A stretch of DNA of 64,000 nucleotides from Megamerina dolium (GCA_963854835.1 OY978530.1:41364251-41428250), one strand, 5' to 3'; shown: positions 54,230 through 64,000, numbered from the stretch's first letter. Notes: generated by a model not told the origin, from the letters alone. Numbers and translations are program-made.

Positions 54230-54620
54230 ATGGGTTTTGGTTTAGGTTATTGCGGCTTTCCTCTCTCTGGACACACTTATTCCAGAAAGACCCATTGTGA
54301 TACCACCGATCTTATTTTTCAATACTGTTGAGCGTGTTAAATTTGGACAGCATTAGAAGGGCCCTACTTATAGTAGCCTGTTCCAAACGGCAGAGCCCTT
54401 GTGACATCACTTTAACTTAGTTTTGTCACAAAGCTCTTTTAAGGAACATTTTTGGCAAATCGTTACTGCCGGAAAAATTGCCAATTACTTGGCGACAAGT
54501 GGGTACCGTTACAAAGAAAAATTTTTTCGATAGTAAAGTTTGTTATCCTTCAGCCGGAGATTGAACCAACGACCTACAGATCAGTAGGCCAACGCATTAA
54601 CCACTGAGCTACGGCACCCG
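54230..54620 (-). mobile_element. tRNA-derived SINE
   Basis: Minus-strand element with a tRNA-like head (about 54620-54548) and an unrelated ~300-base body. The head has an A box TAGCTCAGTGG (54601-54611) and a B box GGTTCAATCTC (54557-54567) about 33 bases apart, the normal internal Pol III promoter layout. The body is shared with the fragment at 10713-10895. The 3' limit (~54230) is approximate; no clear tail repeat was seen. Confidence 0.65.
54548..54620 (-). tRNA. tRNA-like SINE head (pseudo-tRNA)
   Basis: Folds partly as a tRNA: anticodon-type stem CCTAC/GTAGG with a 6-base loop TGATCT, T-arm GTTGG/CCGG-like, but the acceptor stem pairs at only four of seven positions and no CCA. The short loop and weak acceptor argue against a functional tRNA. 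It is best read as the promoter head of the SINE. Confidence 0.5.
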
Positions 54621-54859
54621 AAATATGAATCTTTTATTAATGTATAGACCAAGGATTTTTAAGCAGTCAAATTCAGAGATGTGTATGTTATTAGCAATAA
54701 CAATGCAGTTACAATTGCATTTTAAAGTTGTAATCGTCAGCATAAACGCAAAAATAGATTTCTTTTCGAAGAGCCATGATGTGACTTAATTTGTTGCAGG
54801 CAATTAAGAAGAGTATCATTGAGAGGGATACCATTGTAGCGGGTTGGAAATTGGAAGTG
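54621..54859. other. Unassigned spacer
   Basis: No feature recognised between the SINE head and the I-type LINE relic. Confidence 0.4.
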
Positions 54860-55720
54860 TAGTTTACTAGTGTAGTTTCGAATTACTATTTTCCTGTTGA
54901 TTATGAAGGATTTTATAAGCTGTCGATTTGCCTCTTTTAAATCGCAGTTGCCGACTATTTGCCTCTATTGGTTTGTAGCACTTTGATTGGGTCTTGTCGC
55001 TAGCTGGTTTTAAAATAGGGACTACAAGACTAAATTTATATTGCTGTAGCAGATAGTTATCAAAGATATTATTATAAAAACGTGCTAGATTCTTCTTCAT
55101 TACAATAGATGCTTTGGGTAAAGTTATCCAATCAATACCTAATGTATTACTTTTCAATTTAACCAGAGCTGACGATAACTCCAGTTGATTGATTTGTTAC
55201 TCGATTATCAATGAGTCTGCGCATGGTTGAGGGTATCCGATCTGGTTAATAGTTCTACGTTTCGTTTGCTGAACCAAAGTTTGAAATTTGGAGTCAGAGG
55301 AATTGCTAGACCAATCGTTGCTGAAAATGTAGGAAATGCGTTTTTTGTCTGTGGTATATTGGAGCATTTGGGTCAAGTATACAGTGGATATCACTAGTGA
55401 TTTTGTAACAACTAAGACGTCTTATATTGTTCCAGATTATACCTACTACAGTTGTTGTGTTTATTTCGGCCGTCAAGTTCATTATAAAGCCTCACTCAGC
55501 TATCTTTATCTCTCGCTTAAATTTTGCCCTAGCTTTCTTATAGTTTAGCATGTTGGTGATGCTCATGTGTCTTTTAAAGGTGCTCCTTTCATACATGCCG
55601 TCGATCACTTTCCATTTAGAGCTAATTGCAAGACATAGAGAGCAGGTGTACCGTTATTGAGTAAAACGAAATCTGGTTGGACAATAAATTTTGAAAGAAT
55701 GTTGCGGCTTTTGTTGTTTT
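54860..55720 (-). pseudogene. I-type LINE fragment (linker and RT fingers)
   Basis: Read leftwards: ISSKWKVIDGMYERSTFKRH and NYKKARAKFKREIKIAE (about 55610-55500), an endonuclease-RT linker; then frames 55394-55197 and 55157-54867 with ALVKLKSNTLGIDWITLPKA and FSLVVPILKPASDKTQ, the RT finger region (KxNTLGxDWI...PKAS), and FKRGKSTAYKIL. The palm with catalytic Asp is absent. Resembles I/jockey-group elements; exact clade uncertain. Confidence 0.55.
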
Positions 55721-55809
55721 TAAGAGAGCCCCAGTTCTAAGCCACCTGTTATTAGTTATTAGTGATGATTATTGAGAGAATAAAGTTCTTTTCGGAGATT
55801 ATATAACAT

Positions 55810-56217
55810 GTGTCTTTGTTTTCCAGCTGGGGTATCACTCAGCTAGCCAGGGTAAACAAGAGGGTAGCGGAAAAACGCTTGTTGTAGGAGAAAGACCGAA
55901 TTACATACTTACTATCAAGATGATAGTAATATTACCGACACTATAGTCTTCAGCTCGGATGGTATACCTATCGTGGTACTATTCCTACTTTCTATTATTA
56001 TTTCTGTTTATTTAGTACAAAATTGAAATTCTTATATTGAAAGCAAAAAAAAAAGTGAAAACAGATACTAACTATTAAAGAATTGTGAAATTGAGATTAC
56101 AAATTAATTAAAAAAATACTTTATTCGTATCCCACGCAAGCAAGAGAGAAACAAGGAATGAAATCTAAGAGGAATAAATGCTCGAATTGATTTCTCCTGG
56201 TTTTTAAGTGGTCAAAG
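55810..56217 (-). repeat. Dispersed repeat R1, minus copy
   Basis: Reverse-complement match to 21605-22050. It abuts the 3' end of the jockey-type relic at about 56220, and its left side abuts the I-type fragment. Confidence 0.75.
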
Positions 56218-56228
56218 TGATAAATCAC

Positions 56229-57091
56229 TCAATTCACCCACTTTTTTTGCGTTTGTAGTTTTGATAAAGCCACTGCTATGTTGCTATTTGATGATGGTAG
56301 GACGGTGTCATCAGCGAATGTAGCTATCATATTTTCTTCTGAGGGAAGAGTTGGTATGTCAGATGTACATATATAGGAGATACAATAGTGGCCCAAGGAC
56401 ATTGTCTTGGGGAACCCCCGCTTCCACTTTTTGCATTTCGGAGTATTCGTCTTGCTGCTTGACATAGAAGTGCCTGCCACTGATATAGCTACGCATCAGT
56501 TGATAGCAACTTTCTGGGAGCTGATATTTCAACTTGTATGATATCCCTTTATACCATCCACTGTCGAATACCTTTGCAACATATACGTATACTGTTATGC
56601 AAAAGTTTTTCTTGTCAATTTCGAATGAGATTTTATTCGTTACTCTATGTACTTGTTCAATAGTGGAATGTTTTCGTCTAAATCCAAACTGGTGAGTAGG
56701 TACTAAGTTTCTTTTTATTATTACCTTTAGTATTTTTCCAGTGATACGGTCATAATCAGGAGATTTTTTTTATTATAACATTGATTTCGGTATTTAGCTT
56801 GATTCCATATGTTGTTATTTTATTTATTTGGTCATTTAAGTCATTTGTCAGATTGGGCAAGATTATGTCTGCGTTGTTTAATTTGTTCTTGAACGTATTT
56901 TTAAAATGCGCAGAGAGAACGTTCGCCTTTTCAGATTGAGTTCTGGCCCATTTATTTTCTGCATTTTTGAGTGCAGGTTGGTGCACAATTGAGTTATTAA
57001 CATTCTTCGTTGATCTCCACAGCGAGTAGTTGGTAATATTCATAGAGCTTAAGTTAGTAATATATTTTTTCGAATTTTTTATCTTTGTCAT
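56229..57091 (-). pseudogene. Jockey-type linker and RT
   Basis: Frame 57091-56756: SMNITNYSLWRSTKNVNNSI and KWARTQSEKANVLSAHFKN, the linker. RT fingers and palm follow out of frame: VPTHQFGFRRKHSTIEQVHR near 56690, then LGHYCISYICTSDIPTLPSE and MIATFADDTVLPSS (catalytic Asp pair) in frame 56480-56229. The first palm motif reads VYVYVAKVFD near 56590, altered from FLD-x-QAFD. Confidence 0.68.
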
Positions 57092-57393
57092 TTTTTAGAA
57101 TCATTTTCAATTTTTTTGTTATCTGATCTAATTTAGTTTTATCCTGGGATGAAAATGTAGTTTGCCATTTTTTATGTAGTTTCCTCTTCATTTTTATTTT
57201 ATCTTTGATGGGAGGTGAAGCTATATAGTTGTTGGTTTTGCATCTGGGCGGTGGTGTTGAGTCCGATGCTGCATGTATGATGTTATTAAAATATGCTAAT
57301 TATAAGTCAATATCATTTTTATTTTTTAGTGAGACGTTTATGCTCAATTTGATTTCTATTATTTCTCGGAATGTAGTCCACTCTGTATATTTA

Positions 57394-57918
57394 CTACATT
57401 GGCCAATATGTTGGTTCTCCCGTACTTAAAAATTTGCTATTAGTTGTATACAAGTATATTGCGTCAAGTAATTGTCTGCCCTTTGCATTTGTTAATCTGG
57501 AGCCCCAGATTGAGTTCTTAGCATTAAAGTCACCTCCCGCAATGTATCGATTGCCAAGGCTTTTCAGATAATCCATGTATTGGTGTGATGTGTTGTTGTG
57601 TATAGGTGGGTAAATAGCTGACAGAACTAGAGTACCATAAAAGTCTTCGACTTGAACCGAGGTTGCTTGCAGGTATTCTTCCTTATAGCCATGCAATGCA
57701 ACACACTTTATATTTTTATTTATAATAATTGCTGTGCCACTTTGAGCTCGGTTCCTAGGATGATTAGTGCAGAATATATTGTACTTAGGGATTTTTATAA
57801 ATAATAATACTAATACTACGTCAATATAATTACTATATATGAATGATGTTATTTCTAGATTGTGTTGGCTTAATCCACTTGCGTTCCACAGAACAATTTT
57901 TAAGTTACTTGTGTTCAA
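57394..57918 (-). pseudogene. Jockey-type endonuclease
   Basis: 175-codon frame from ATG: NLKIVLWNASGLSQHNLEI, SGTAIIINKNIK, LQATSVQVEDFYGTLVLSAI, YIAGGDFNAKNSIWGSRL and STGEPTYWPM. It matches the endonuclease at 25900-26430 in motif order. The catalytic Glu near ISETHF is lost (YIDVVLVLLFIKIP). The C-terminal SDHSP part is missing. Confidence 0.72.
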
Positions 57919-58042
57919 GTTTAGTTACCAGTATAGCGATAATGCTTATCATGTTAGTCATTTGTGAAATTAATTGTTTCATCATGTCTTTCAATTCGAC
58001 GAAATCGCAATTTGTGTTTGGCATAATTTTATCTGAATGCAT

Positions 58043-58390
58043 TTATATTTGACTGTTGGGTTTTTGTAGTGATTGTAATTGCTTTTGTCCGCTGGTGGTA
58101 GGTGGAAGTTCTTTCTCTCTCAGCGTGGGGAAACGTTTAATTTTTAAGGATTTGTTCGCCATGTAGCCTTTATAACTGGCTGTGTTTTTTTCCGCAAAAT
58201 GCGCATTTAATATTATTGCTGTTTTGGGATATAGTACAATTTCTTTTTTTGTGGCTTCCAGCAAATTTCACCCAAACTGGGCTTTTTGTACAAAAGCTTT
58301 TAGTGTGGCCATATTTTTGGCAGTTTGTGCATTGGGGCACCGATCTTTTCTGGTGTGTGGTTCAAAAATTATCTTGCAGTGTAATAAGTG
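58043..58390 (-). pseudogene. Jockey-type ORF1 knuckle region
   Basis: In two frames: CTNCQKYGHTKSFC (CX2CX4HX4C, about 58340-58295), a second knuckle with GSHK-RNC, and a third NTASYKGYMANKSLK where the Cys is replaced by Tyr. TFPTLREKELPPTTSGQ follows. Gag-like nucleic-acid-binding protein of the LINE; broken. Confidence 0.6.
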
Positions 58391-58640
58391 AGTTACAGAG
58401 TATATTAGTTTATTATTTTCGTTAGTTTTTTGGTACCATTTTGCAGGATATTATGTATATTTAAAATTTCATTACCTAACCCAGCAAGTTCATTCTTAAT
58501 TTCCTCAACATCTGTGGAATAATGCTTGTTTCTTAGGATTACTTTGTTGGTGTCAACACATGCGTAGAAATAGAACTTCGTTCTGACGACGAAGAAAGTT
58601 TATTTAGCGCGGGAAAATTTAACTTACTCTCTGGCATTGT

Positions 58641-59716
58641 TGTTGTTTGACCGTTGAAATTAACCAGATCATTTGATCACTTAGTGTACTCAGGAGTTTA
58701 TACATTTGCGAGGGAATGCCGCAGCTCTCGTAACGGAGAGCGCTCCACAGGCTGTTATTCTCACTGTTTGTTTTTATTTACTTTTTTCTTTCTCAATTTC
58801 TAAACTTTTTGTCTATGTTCACATATGCAGCACATATATAATATTTGAGTATAATAGTTTGAGCGTCTATTTCGCTATTTCTATTAACGGCACTTTTTAT
58901 TGTAAAAGATTCCTCTGGCTGCGCCATATAATGTATTGTACAATGATAACACCATTATATCTGAATAGAGGTAGGGCATCTACCGACAATCGCGAGCAAA
59001 AATACTTTCATACTCCATAAAGTATTTGCAAGATTTCGTTGAAAATTTCTCAAAAACAATTGAAATTTTCGAATGACTTTTATGCAAATTTTATGAATGA
59101 AAATTCTACATACTGAAGAATTTACTATTGAATTTTTTACTTTGTCAGGGCTACATGTGTACATGATTGTATGATGTAGGCAAATTTTGTATTTCATATT
59201 TTGAAAAATAAAAATTAAGAAATTGCTTATTGTTTTCCATGGGCGTCTGATATATTCAATTTCGTTTAGTACAAAATCGTGAAAATTGACAACTTTTTGT
59301 GTCAAATATTCAAAATCATTCAAATATATTTTAATTTTTCATATAAATATACAACGTAGCATTTTTCCATATAAATAATATTTTTCTATAAATAAATAAA
59401 TACCAAATTTACATAAAGAAATATAATATTTTCAAATGAGTAGGTAATTCAACCAAATGCGAGAGCACCACTCAAAAAATGCCGGTTTTAAGTCAAAATT
59501 TTCAGCTATCGCTGCACGATTGAGGATGCCTTTTTAGTCTTGCCTGATATTCACGTGCGATCGTTAACGCATCTTCTTTAGTTCGATATTCTTTATCTTT
59601 GTACCAAACAAACGTGGCGCTAAAAAAGTGACGCGTTTCTAGAAACATTTTTTTTTCTCCATTTATTACGAGACCAAGATAACTATAGACGCTAATGCAA
59701 AATATACAAGCTCTAG
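58641..59716. other. Unassigned AT-rich sequence
   Basis: No supported gene. Small frames (58706-59020, 58955-59323) are AT-rich and without motif. Confidence 0.5.
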
Positions 59717-61320
59717 CCGTTGGATAAACACGTTGTACAATGAGTTGGATGGCTTATTAGTATACACATATCAACACGGTGTACAATGCGTTGTCCAACT
59801 TCTTCCAACTTATATTCATCGTGTTGAACATTTCGCAGAATGCAACAATTAAATAAACTTTGTTCTTTAATAATTGATGAAATTTTATTTGGTGAGAAAG
59901 AGGAACGAAAAAAGAAGAAAGAGGAGCGTTTTCTGAACAAAAACTTTTGAAAAAAACCAAACATCCGACCCAGCCGATTGCAAAAACTACATGAGAACGG
60001 ACGATGCTCTCATTGGACCCACTCTATTTTGGAGAAAATAATGCCCCTATTGCGGTTCACAACTTTTGTAACAGTTTGGTCGCCGTCGAGAAATTCATAT
60101 TGCCGTTCTCAACTCGACTGGCGGCTGATTTTTTTGGTTGTGTTCATTATTTTTGTGGTATTACCGTTTGCAACTCTGTTACAGTTTGGTTGACAAGCAC
60201 GTTAAATATACACGTCTGCTCATAAGCAGTTGGGTTTGCATCAGTTGCAGTTTACTTTAAACTAATAAAGCCAAAAATAATGGAGAGATCGTAAGTAATA
60301 ATTAGCTTGGCTTCATATTGTAATTTCTCAACATTTTATACATTTTCAGAAATTTAAAAATTACAACCAAAGCTCAATTTGAGAGGCTTGTTCAACTAAT
60401 GGACCCGAATCCAAGCATTGCACGGGGAAAACCACAGTGTGACGAAAAATGAAATAAAACAATTGTGGGAAGGATTTGCTCTGGAATTAGATAGTTTGGG
60501 ACCACCAAGTAGAACGTTTAACGAATGGTAACGTGTATGAATAAACTGTGAAAGGGTAGACATATTTTTTTAATAATTTACTTCATTTTCGCGTCTTCGT
60601 TTTCATCTTCATAAAACAAATCTACACTAATATCCATTTTAAATAATTTTCACAGCAAAACACAATTGTATATTTCCTTAATTTTTACTTAATCGACCGC
60701 TTTTCTGTCATAAGTGATATTTTAAGCTGGTAACGCCATAACAATTTCAACCGAAAACAGTGGTGTACCACAATACCAAAAAATAGTTTGGTCTTGTTGA
60801 AGTCGGGTCGACTCTAAGAGGACCAAACTGGGTTGAGTGGTGAACGGCAATAGGACAATAAGATCTCATATTAATTCATATTGTTTAGCCTCTTTTTAAC
60901 ATTCTCCACATTAACATTTGCATCAACTTCCTGTACTCTGTTATAATGATTCCTAACCTTTTGAACGTATCAATTTATTTGTTATTTTTCACTTTTTACA
61001 TTCCTTAGATTACATTACATTAGATTTCTATATGTACTTATGAAATTTCGCAAAACTTTATTATCCTCAACCGCTGCCATGATACCGCTTTTTCCGTGAA
61101 ATCAACTATAACGACAATTGCAGACAAAGCTTGATGTGCAATCTGCGTACACACGTTCCAATTCATTATACAACCACCATAACTCTGCTAACCCCTCCCA
61201 ACAAAAACTAAAACGTTTTAATTTTCATATAACGTTGAACCAACTGGAAAGTTTGTTGTACAACCATACTATACATGATACAACCGTTTATCCAACGTGC
61301 CCATGATGAACCAACGGTTT
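59717..61320 (+). mobile_element. TIR element with Myb/zeste-like relic
   Basis: Left end CCGTTGGATAAACACGTTGTACA (59718-59740) and right end TACAACCGTTTATCCAACGTG (61276-61296) are inverse; both ends carry further GTTG/TACAA sub-repeats. Inner inverse similarity includes ATTGCCGTTCTCAACTCGACT near 60100 and the AGTGGTGAACGGCAAT region near 60840. It holds a short spliced-looking gene relic. No DDE transposase. Non-autonomous Harbinger-like element is one possibility. Confidence 0.5.
60280..60545 (+). pseudogene. Zeste/Myb-SANT-like domain relic
   Basis: First exon ends ATGGAGAGATC|GTAAGTAAT near 60291; acceptor TTTTCAG at 60345-60350; then TTKAQFERLVQLMDPNPSIA with RGKP (60360-60435). After a frame change near 60450: NEIKQLWEGFALELDSLGPP and SRTFNEW, then a stop. 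This is the layout of insect zeste-like/MSANT DNA-binding domains (FERLVE..., DLARG, W...ELNSLGPP...W). Such proteins accompany Harbinger transposons and also occur as host genes. Confidence 0.6.
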
Positions 61321-61553
61321 GAGCGTGTATACTTTGCATGAGAACCTTAGCATACTCACAAAGTTTAATGTTACAGAGATGTTACATATCGATATATATT
61401 TATTTAACCTATTAACGCCCAAAGAAAAAATACGCTTGACGATTATTTGTTATTTATTGCATTGTTCTGGGCTAAATAAAGTTTGCTACTTTTTTGGAAG
61501 TCTTATATAGGGCATCATTTTAACGTACTCATAAATGGGGCAGAATTTATGCC

Positions 61554-61843
61554 TTAAATTGAAGAGTCCTTTTTGTTATTAATTATTACCGCCGACTCAT
61601 CCCAAGAAGACAAAATTTCAACACGCATAGGAACAGCAGTTTCTTTCAAACGGTTACGTTGATATGCAACATCAGCTTCAAAATCATTATCGTCAAAATG
61701 TAGTTGACATACTTTAGAACACGGACGTAATCCTTCACCACATACATCCAACCATTGTCTCTTTCTGATTTCACCTTTGGACACTTTATAAAATCTTTCA
61801 CTGTACCACGTTCTGTAGCATAAGGCACTAGAACATTAGGCAT
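61554..61843 (-). pseudogene. THAP-type zinc-finger relic
   Basis: Minus-strand frames 61843-61646 and 61784-61554 together show MPNVLVPYATERGTVKDFI then IRKRQWLDVCGEGLRPCSK, VCQLHFDDNDFEADVAYQRN and KETAVP. The W, C-x2-HF and AVP box are THAP-domain hallmarks; the first Cys pair near the start is missing and a frame change lies near 61770. The frame ends 20 residues after AVP. THAP domains bind DNA in host factors and in P-element-type transposases; no transposase core was seen. Confidence 0.6.
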
Positions 61844-62011
61844 ATTCTTCGCAATAAAAGACTAAGTGAGTGAAAACAGTTAGTTGTATATTCAAATCTT
61901 CGTATTACTAATTTTACAACTCGTTTATTTACTTCAATACGAACTATAAATTATTTCGCCAAGTTTTATTACACCATGGTATTAATTTTGGAGTTAAATG
62001 AGTGTACACAT

Positions 62012-62290
62012 CTATGTACAAAGGGGCGGAATAGAAGTGGAATCATCCAAAACAAGTTGTCTCAACACATAGTGTTTCAATGCAGACCTTACAACGCCAA
62101 CAGTCTCTATTATGGCAAATAACACATCGTAATGGGTTTGTGATGAGTTCTGGGTTATGACTGCAATTTTTTTATCTTCCCTCATTATTGCTGATGACGA
62201 TCGACGAATCTGCGTATTCATGGGTCGTAGGTAAGCTCTTGCAATAGTTCTCCAGAACGACAACTGGTTCATATAAGTTTTCTTTTTCAC
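62012..62290 (-). CDS. Hypothetical protein, 92 aa
   Basis: Open frame from an ATG at 62290: MNQLSFWRTIARAYLRPMNT, basic segment with SSS, then HYDVLFAIIETVGVVRSALK. No known motif recognised. It lies upstream of the THAP relic on the same strand and could be part of the same old gene or transposon, but no splice sites joining them were found. Low support. Confidence 0.25.
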   Translation of the reverse strand: MKKKTYMNQLSFWRTIARAYLRPMNTQIRRSSSAIMREDKKIAVITQNSSQTHYDVLFAIIETVGVVRSALKHYVLRQLVLDDSTSIPPLCT

Positions 62291-63080
62291 CTTGGCAATT
62301 ACTTACTTCCAATTATTGGATATGACCATGCCTACGAAATAAGTGAAGGTTACCCACCAATTTCTGGTGGTACTAATAGTACATCATACTCCATATTATT
62401 ATTATCATCCTCCAAAATTGATTCGAGGGCTTCCTGGAGTCCGGAGTAATTATTTTTTTAGAAAATATGTGTCTGGTCGAGATTGTGGGCTTTTGTAAAC
62501 ACCTGTATGATAATTGATAATTATTACACAGATGCGCCCATTGAAGATGCTTGTGTACAATTCAACAAAAGCTCACCTTTTCCACGGTTAATGATTAGAA
62601 TTTGCACACGATTATTATTATCCATTAGAAAATAGTCCAACAATACGCTGTAACTAAAAATATTTAACAAAAACGTATTATTTATAATAAAAAATTACGA
62701 AAATGTCTTTCCTCCAAAATTCTGCGTGCAGATTGAATTACAATGTAAAAGAAACGACTTTAGTGTTCAAAAACTCGCCAATTTTTTTTTAAACACTTAT
62801 TGCTAGGCTGACTAAGATTCGGAATAATTTTAAAAATTCAAAATTATTATTATTATTATTTATTTATACTTAAAATTAATTCTAAGTCTAATGGCGTTTT
62901 CTTTTCTCAAAAAAATGTTGCACTTTTTCTGCCCCGTACGATGGCAACATATTTTTAATATTGCCCCCAACCCTGGCAAAATGTTGCCTTTTTAGTGCAA
63001 GAAAAGAACACAAAAATACTACCTTGTTAGAAATCAGCTGTTTTTTTAATTCTACACAAAAAAATTTTGTTTTGCTTAAA
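62291..63080. other. Unassigned; promoter region of trihelix gene
   Basis: Holds an ATT trinucleotide repeat (62833-62860) and AT-rich sequence. A minus-strand stretch near 62370-62420 could encode EDDNNNMEYDVLLVPPEIGG, too short to classify. The last ~150 bases would include the promoter of the 63081 gene; no TATA box is obvious. Confidence 0.4.
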
Positions 63081-63712
63081 ATGGAGTCGTCTTTAATGGA
63101 GCCGGAAAATTGTGAAAACGCAAGCCCATCAATCAAAAGAATTCAGAGTAAGTTCAGTGGCCGAAAAAACGAAATTTTGTGTTTACCGATATTTTCTTAT
63201 TCCAGTGTGGTCAGATGGAGACGCGGCTGCTGCTCGATAGGTATGGAACCTACTTGCCTGAAATTGGTCCGCTGAAGAAATTCAGAAGCACAAAGGAGAT
63301 GTGGGCCAAAATTTCATTGGAAATAGAAGGACGAAGTGCAAAGCAATGCGAAGAGCGATACAAGACGGTTATCAAGAGAAAGAAAGCAGCAATCGAAAAT
63401 AACCACACTTCTGGAACTAAAAGGCAGCATGTAGAATTTGAAGAAGAGCTTAACCATATATGCACTATTGACGACTCAATTGAGCCTGAAGTACAGCTGA
63501 GCAGTCAGAAAATGGTAAAAAAAATTGTCACAGCAGGAGATTCAGAATTCCGCAAGAGCGAAAAGAAGAAAGTGCCAACAATACAGGAGACGTTGCTAGA
63601 AATAGCGGAAAGGAAAGAAGAAGCGCGGGAGAAAAGACATAGAGAGAAGATGGAGTCAGCAAGTAAAATACACGACTTGCTTTCTAAAATGTTAGAAGAA
63701 AAGCCAAATTAA
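63081..63712 (+). pseudogene. Trihelix/MSANT domain gene with one frameshift
   Basis: Exon 1 63081-63147 (ATG; ESSLMEPENCENASPSIKRI), intron 63148-63205 (GTAAGT...TTATTCCAG, 58 nt, a typical fly length), exon 2 63206-63712. The domain is ETRLLLDRYGTYLPEIGPLK, KFRSTKEMWAKISLEIEGRS and AKQCEERYKTVIKRKK, a trihelix/MSANT DNA-binding fold, then an acidic middle and a charged C-terminal helix (EIAERKEEAREKRHREKM), likely coiled coil. The splice puts TGG TCA GAT GGA one frame away from the domain, so a 2-base loss (or 1-base gain) lies near 63217-63222. An internal ATG at 63215 would still give 165 residues covering the whole domain except its first Trp. Confidence 0.65.
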
Positions 63713-63885
63713 TGGATTTGTGTAATGCCTAGTGCAAGCAATGTACCTAGTGTAAGCAATGTAATCGCGCAAACCTTCGCAAAATGTGCAAACAAACTTT
63801 CAATACTAATATGTTTCTGTTCAACAGAAAGAACTGACTAGACAATAATTTTTTATGTGTTATGTTTTTTAAGTTATTTTCTAAA

Positions 63886-63891
63886 AATAAA
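63886..63891 (+). terminator. Poly-A signal of trihelix gene
   Basis: AATAAA in AAAAATAAATACATG, 174 bases after the stop at 63712. It fits a normal short 3' UTR. Confidence 0.5.
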
Positions 63892-64000
63892 TACATGAAT
63901 TAGTGTTCATTTCTTGAATTATAAAAATGACGCTTGTCGTCGTTCCTTTTTATTTGCCCCAACTGTGCTAGTAAATGGTCTCTTCTGTCGCCTTCATTAA

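Larger units (their letters stand above)
56220..58640 (-). mobile_element. Jockey-clade LINE relic, minus strand
   Basis: Read leftwards: ORF1 zinc knuckles (58360-58170), endonuclease (57918-57394), linker (57091-56756) and RT (about 56750-56229). Peptides resemble but differ from the jockey at 25.4/49.8 kb, so this is an older related family. The 3' end of RT and any tail are missing. Confidence 0.72.

Noticed and set aside
54548..54620. Functional tRNA gene
   Set aside because: Acceptor stem pairs at four of seven positions and the anticodon loop has six bases; the attached body is shared with another locus, so it is a SINE head.
58706..59323. Two small AT-rich frames as hypothetical proteins
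   Set aside because: Hydrophobic/Phe-Ile-rich peptides expected from AT-rich DNA, with no start context or splice support.
62833..62860. ATT repeat as a CRISPR or satellite array
   Set aside because: Simple trinucleotide microsatellite of under 30 bases.

Overview
This window looks like heterochromatin-like, transposon-packed DNA from a brachyceran fly, most plausibly a tephritid fruit fly. That is an inference from AT-rich spacers, fly-length introns and the mix of families: LOA, jockey, RTE and I LINEs, BEL/Pao, Ty3/gypsy and copia LTR elements, and Tc1/mariner DNA transposons. No bacterial-style gene organisation, rRNA, CRISPR array or functional tRNA was seen. Almost every long reading frame belongs to a mobile element and most are broken by stops and frameshifts. 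Several reading frames below begin at non-ATG codons, so starts are domain limits rather than proven initiation sites.

Layout. 0.4-0.8 kb: gypsy-type integrase relic (-). 0.9-4.8 kb: decayed LOA-group LINE (+). 4.8-6.8 kb: 5' part of a copia element (+). 6.8-8.9 kb (-) and 11.6-14.1 kb (+): two nearly identical RTE LINE copies forming a 2-kb inverted repeat. Between them lie the 3' part of a copia element (-), present as a 638-bp tandem duplication, and a SINE fragment. 14.3-21.0 kb: almost full-length BEL/Pao element with seven visible coding lesions and a truncated 3' LTR. 21.6-22.05 kb: dispersed repeat. 22.06-25.37 kb: second LOA-group LINE, cut by a 5'-truncated jockey element (25.37-28.68 kb), producing an in-frame RT/zinc-knuckle fusion. 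28.7-34.6 kb: pieces of two Ty3/gypsy families (-), meeting at an inverted repeat around 31.3-31.9 kb. 34.6-38.35 kb: RTE fragments on both strands and an uncertain relic.

38.6-42.2 kb: two Tc1-like transposons in tandem with a shared 165-bp spacer. 42.3-44.9 kb: sparse sequence with a small spliced-looking ORF and a dispersed repeat. 44.9-45.6 kb: a 710-bp TTAA-flanked MITE. 45.6-47.95 kb: third LOA-group LINE relic. 48.6-49.5 kb: gypsy gag/protease fragment. 49.75-52.04 kb: young 5'-truncated jockey copy with a perfect 10-bp target-site duplication and a 688-codon open frame. 52.3-53.0 kb: mariner-type relic. 54.23-54.62 kb: tRNA-derived SINE (-). 54.86-58.64 kb: I-type and jockey-type LINE relics (-). 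59.7-61.3 kb: terminal-inverted-repeat element with a zeste-like Myb relic. 61.55-62.3 kb: THAP-domain relic and an unknown ORF (-). 63.08-63.9 kb: intron-containing trihelix/MSANT gene, the best candidate for a non-transposon (or domesticated) gene, with one apparent frameshift.

The genes do not form a pathway. The biology visible is nested insertion, inversion and tandem duplication of transposons, a layout that in flies often marks a piRNA-producing locus.
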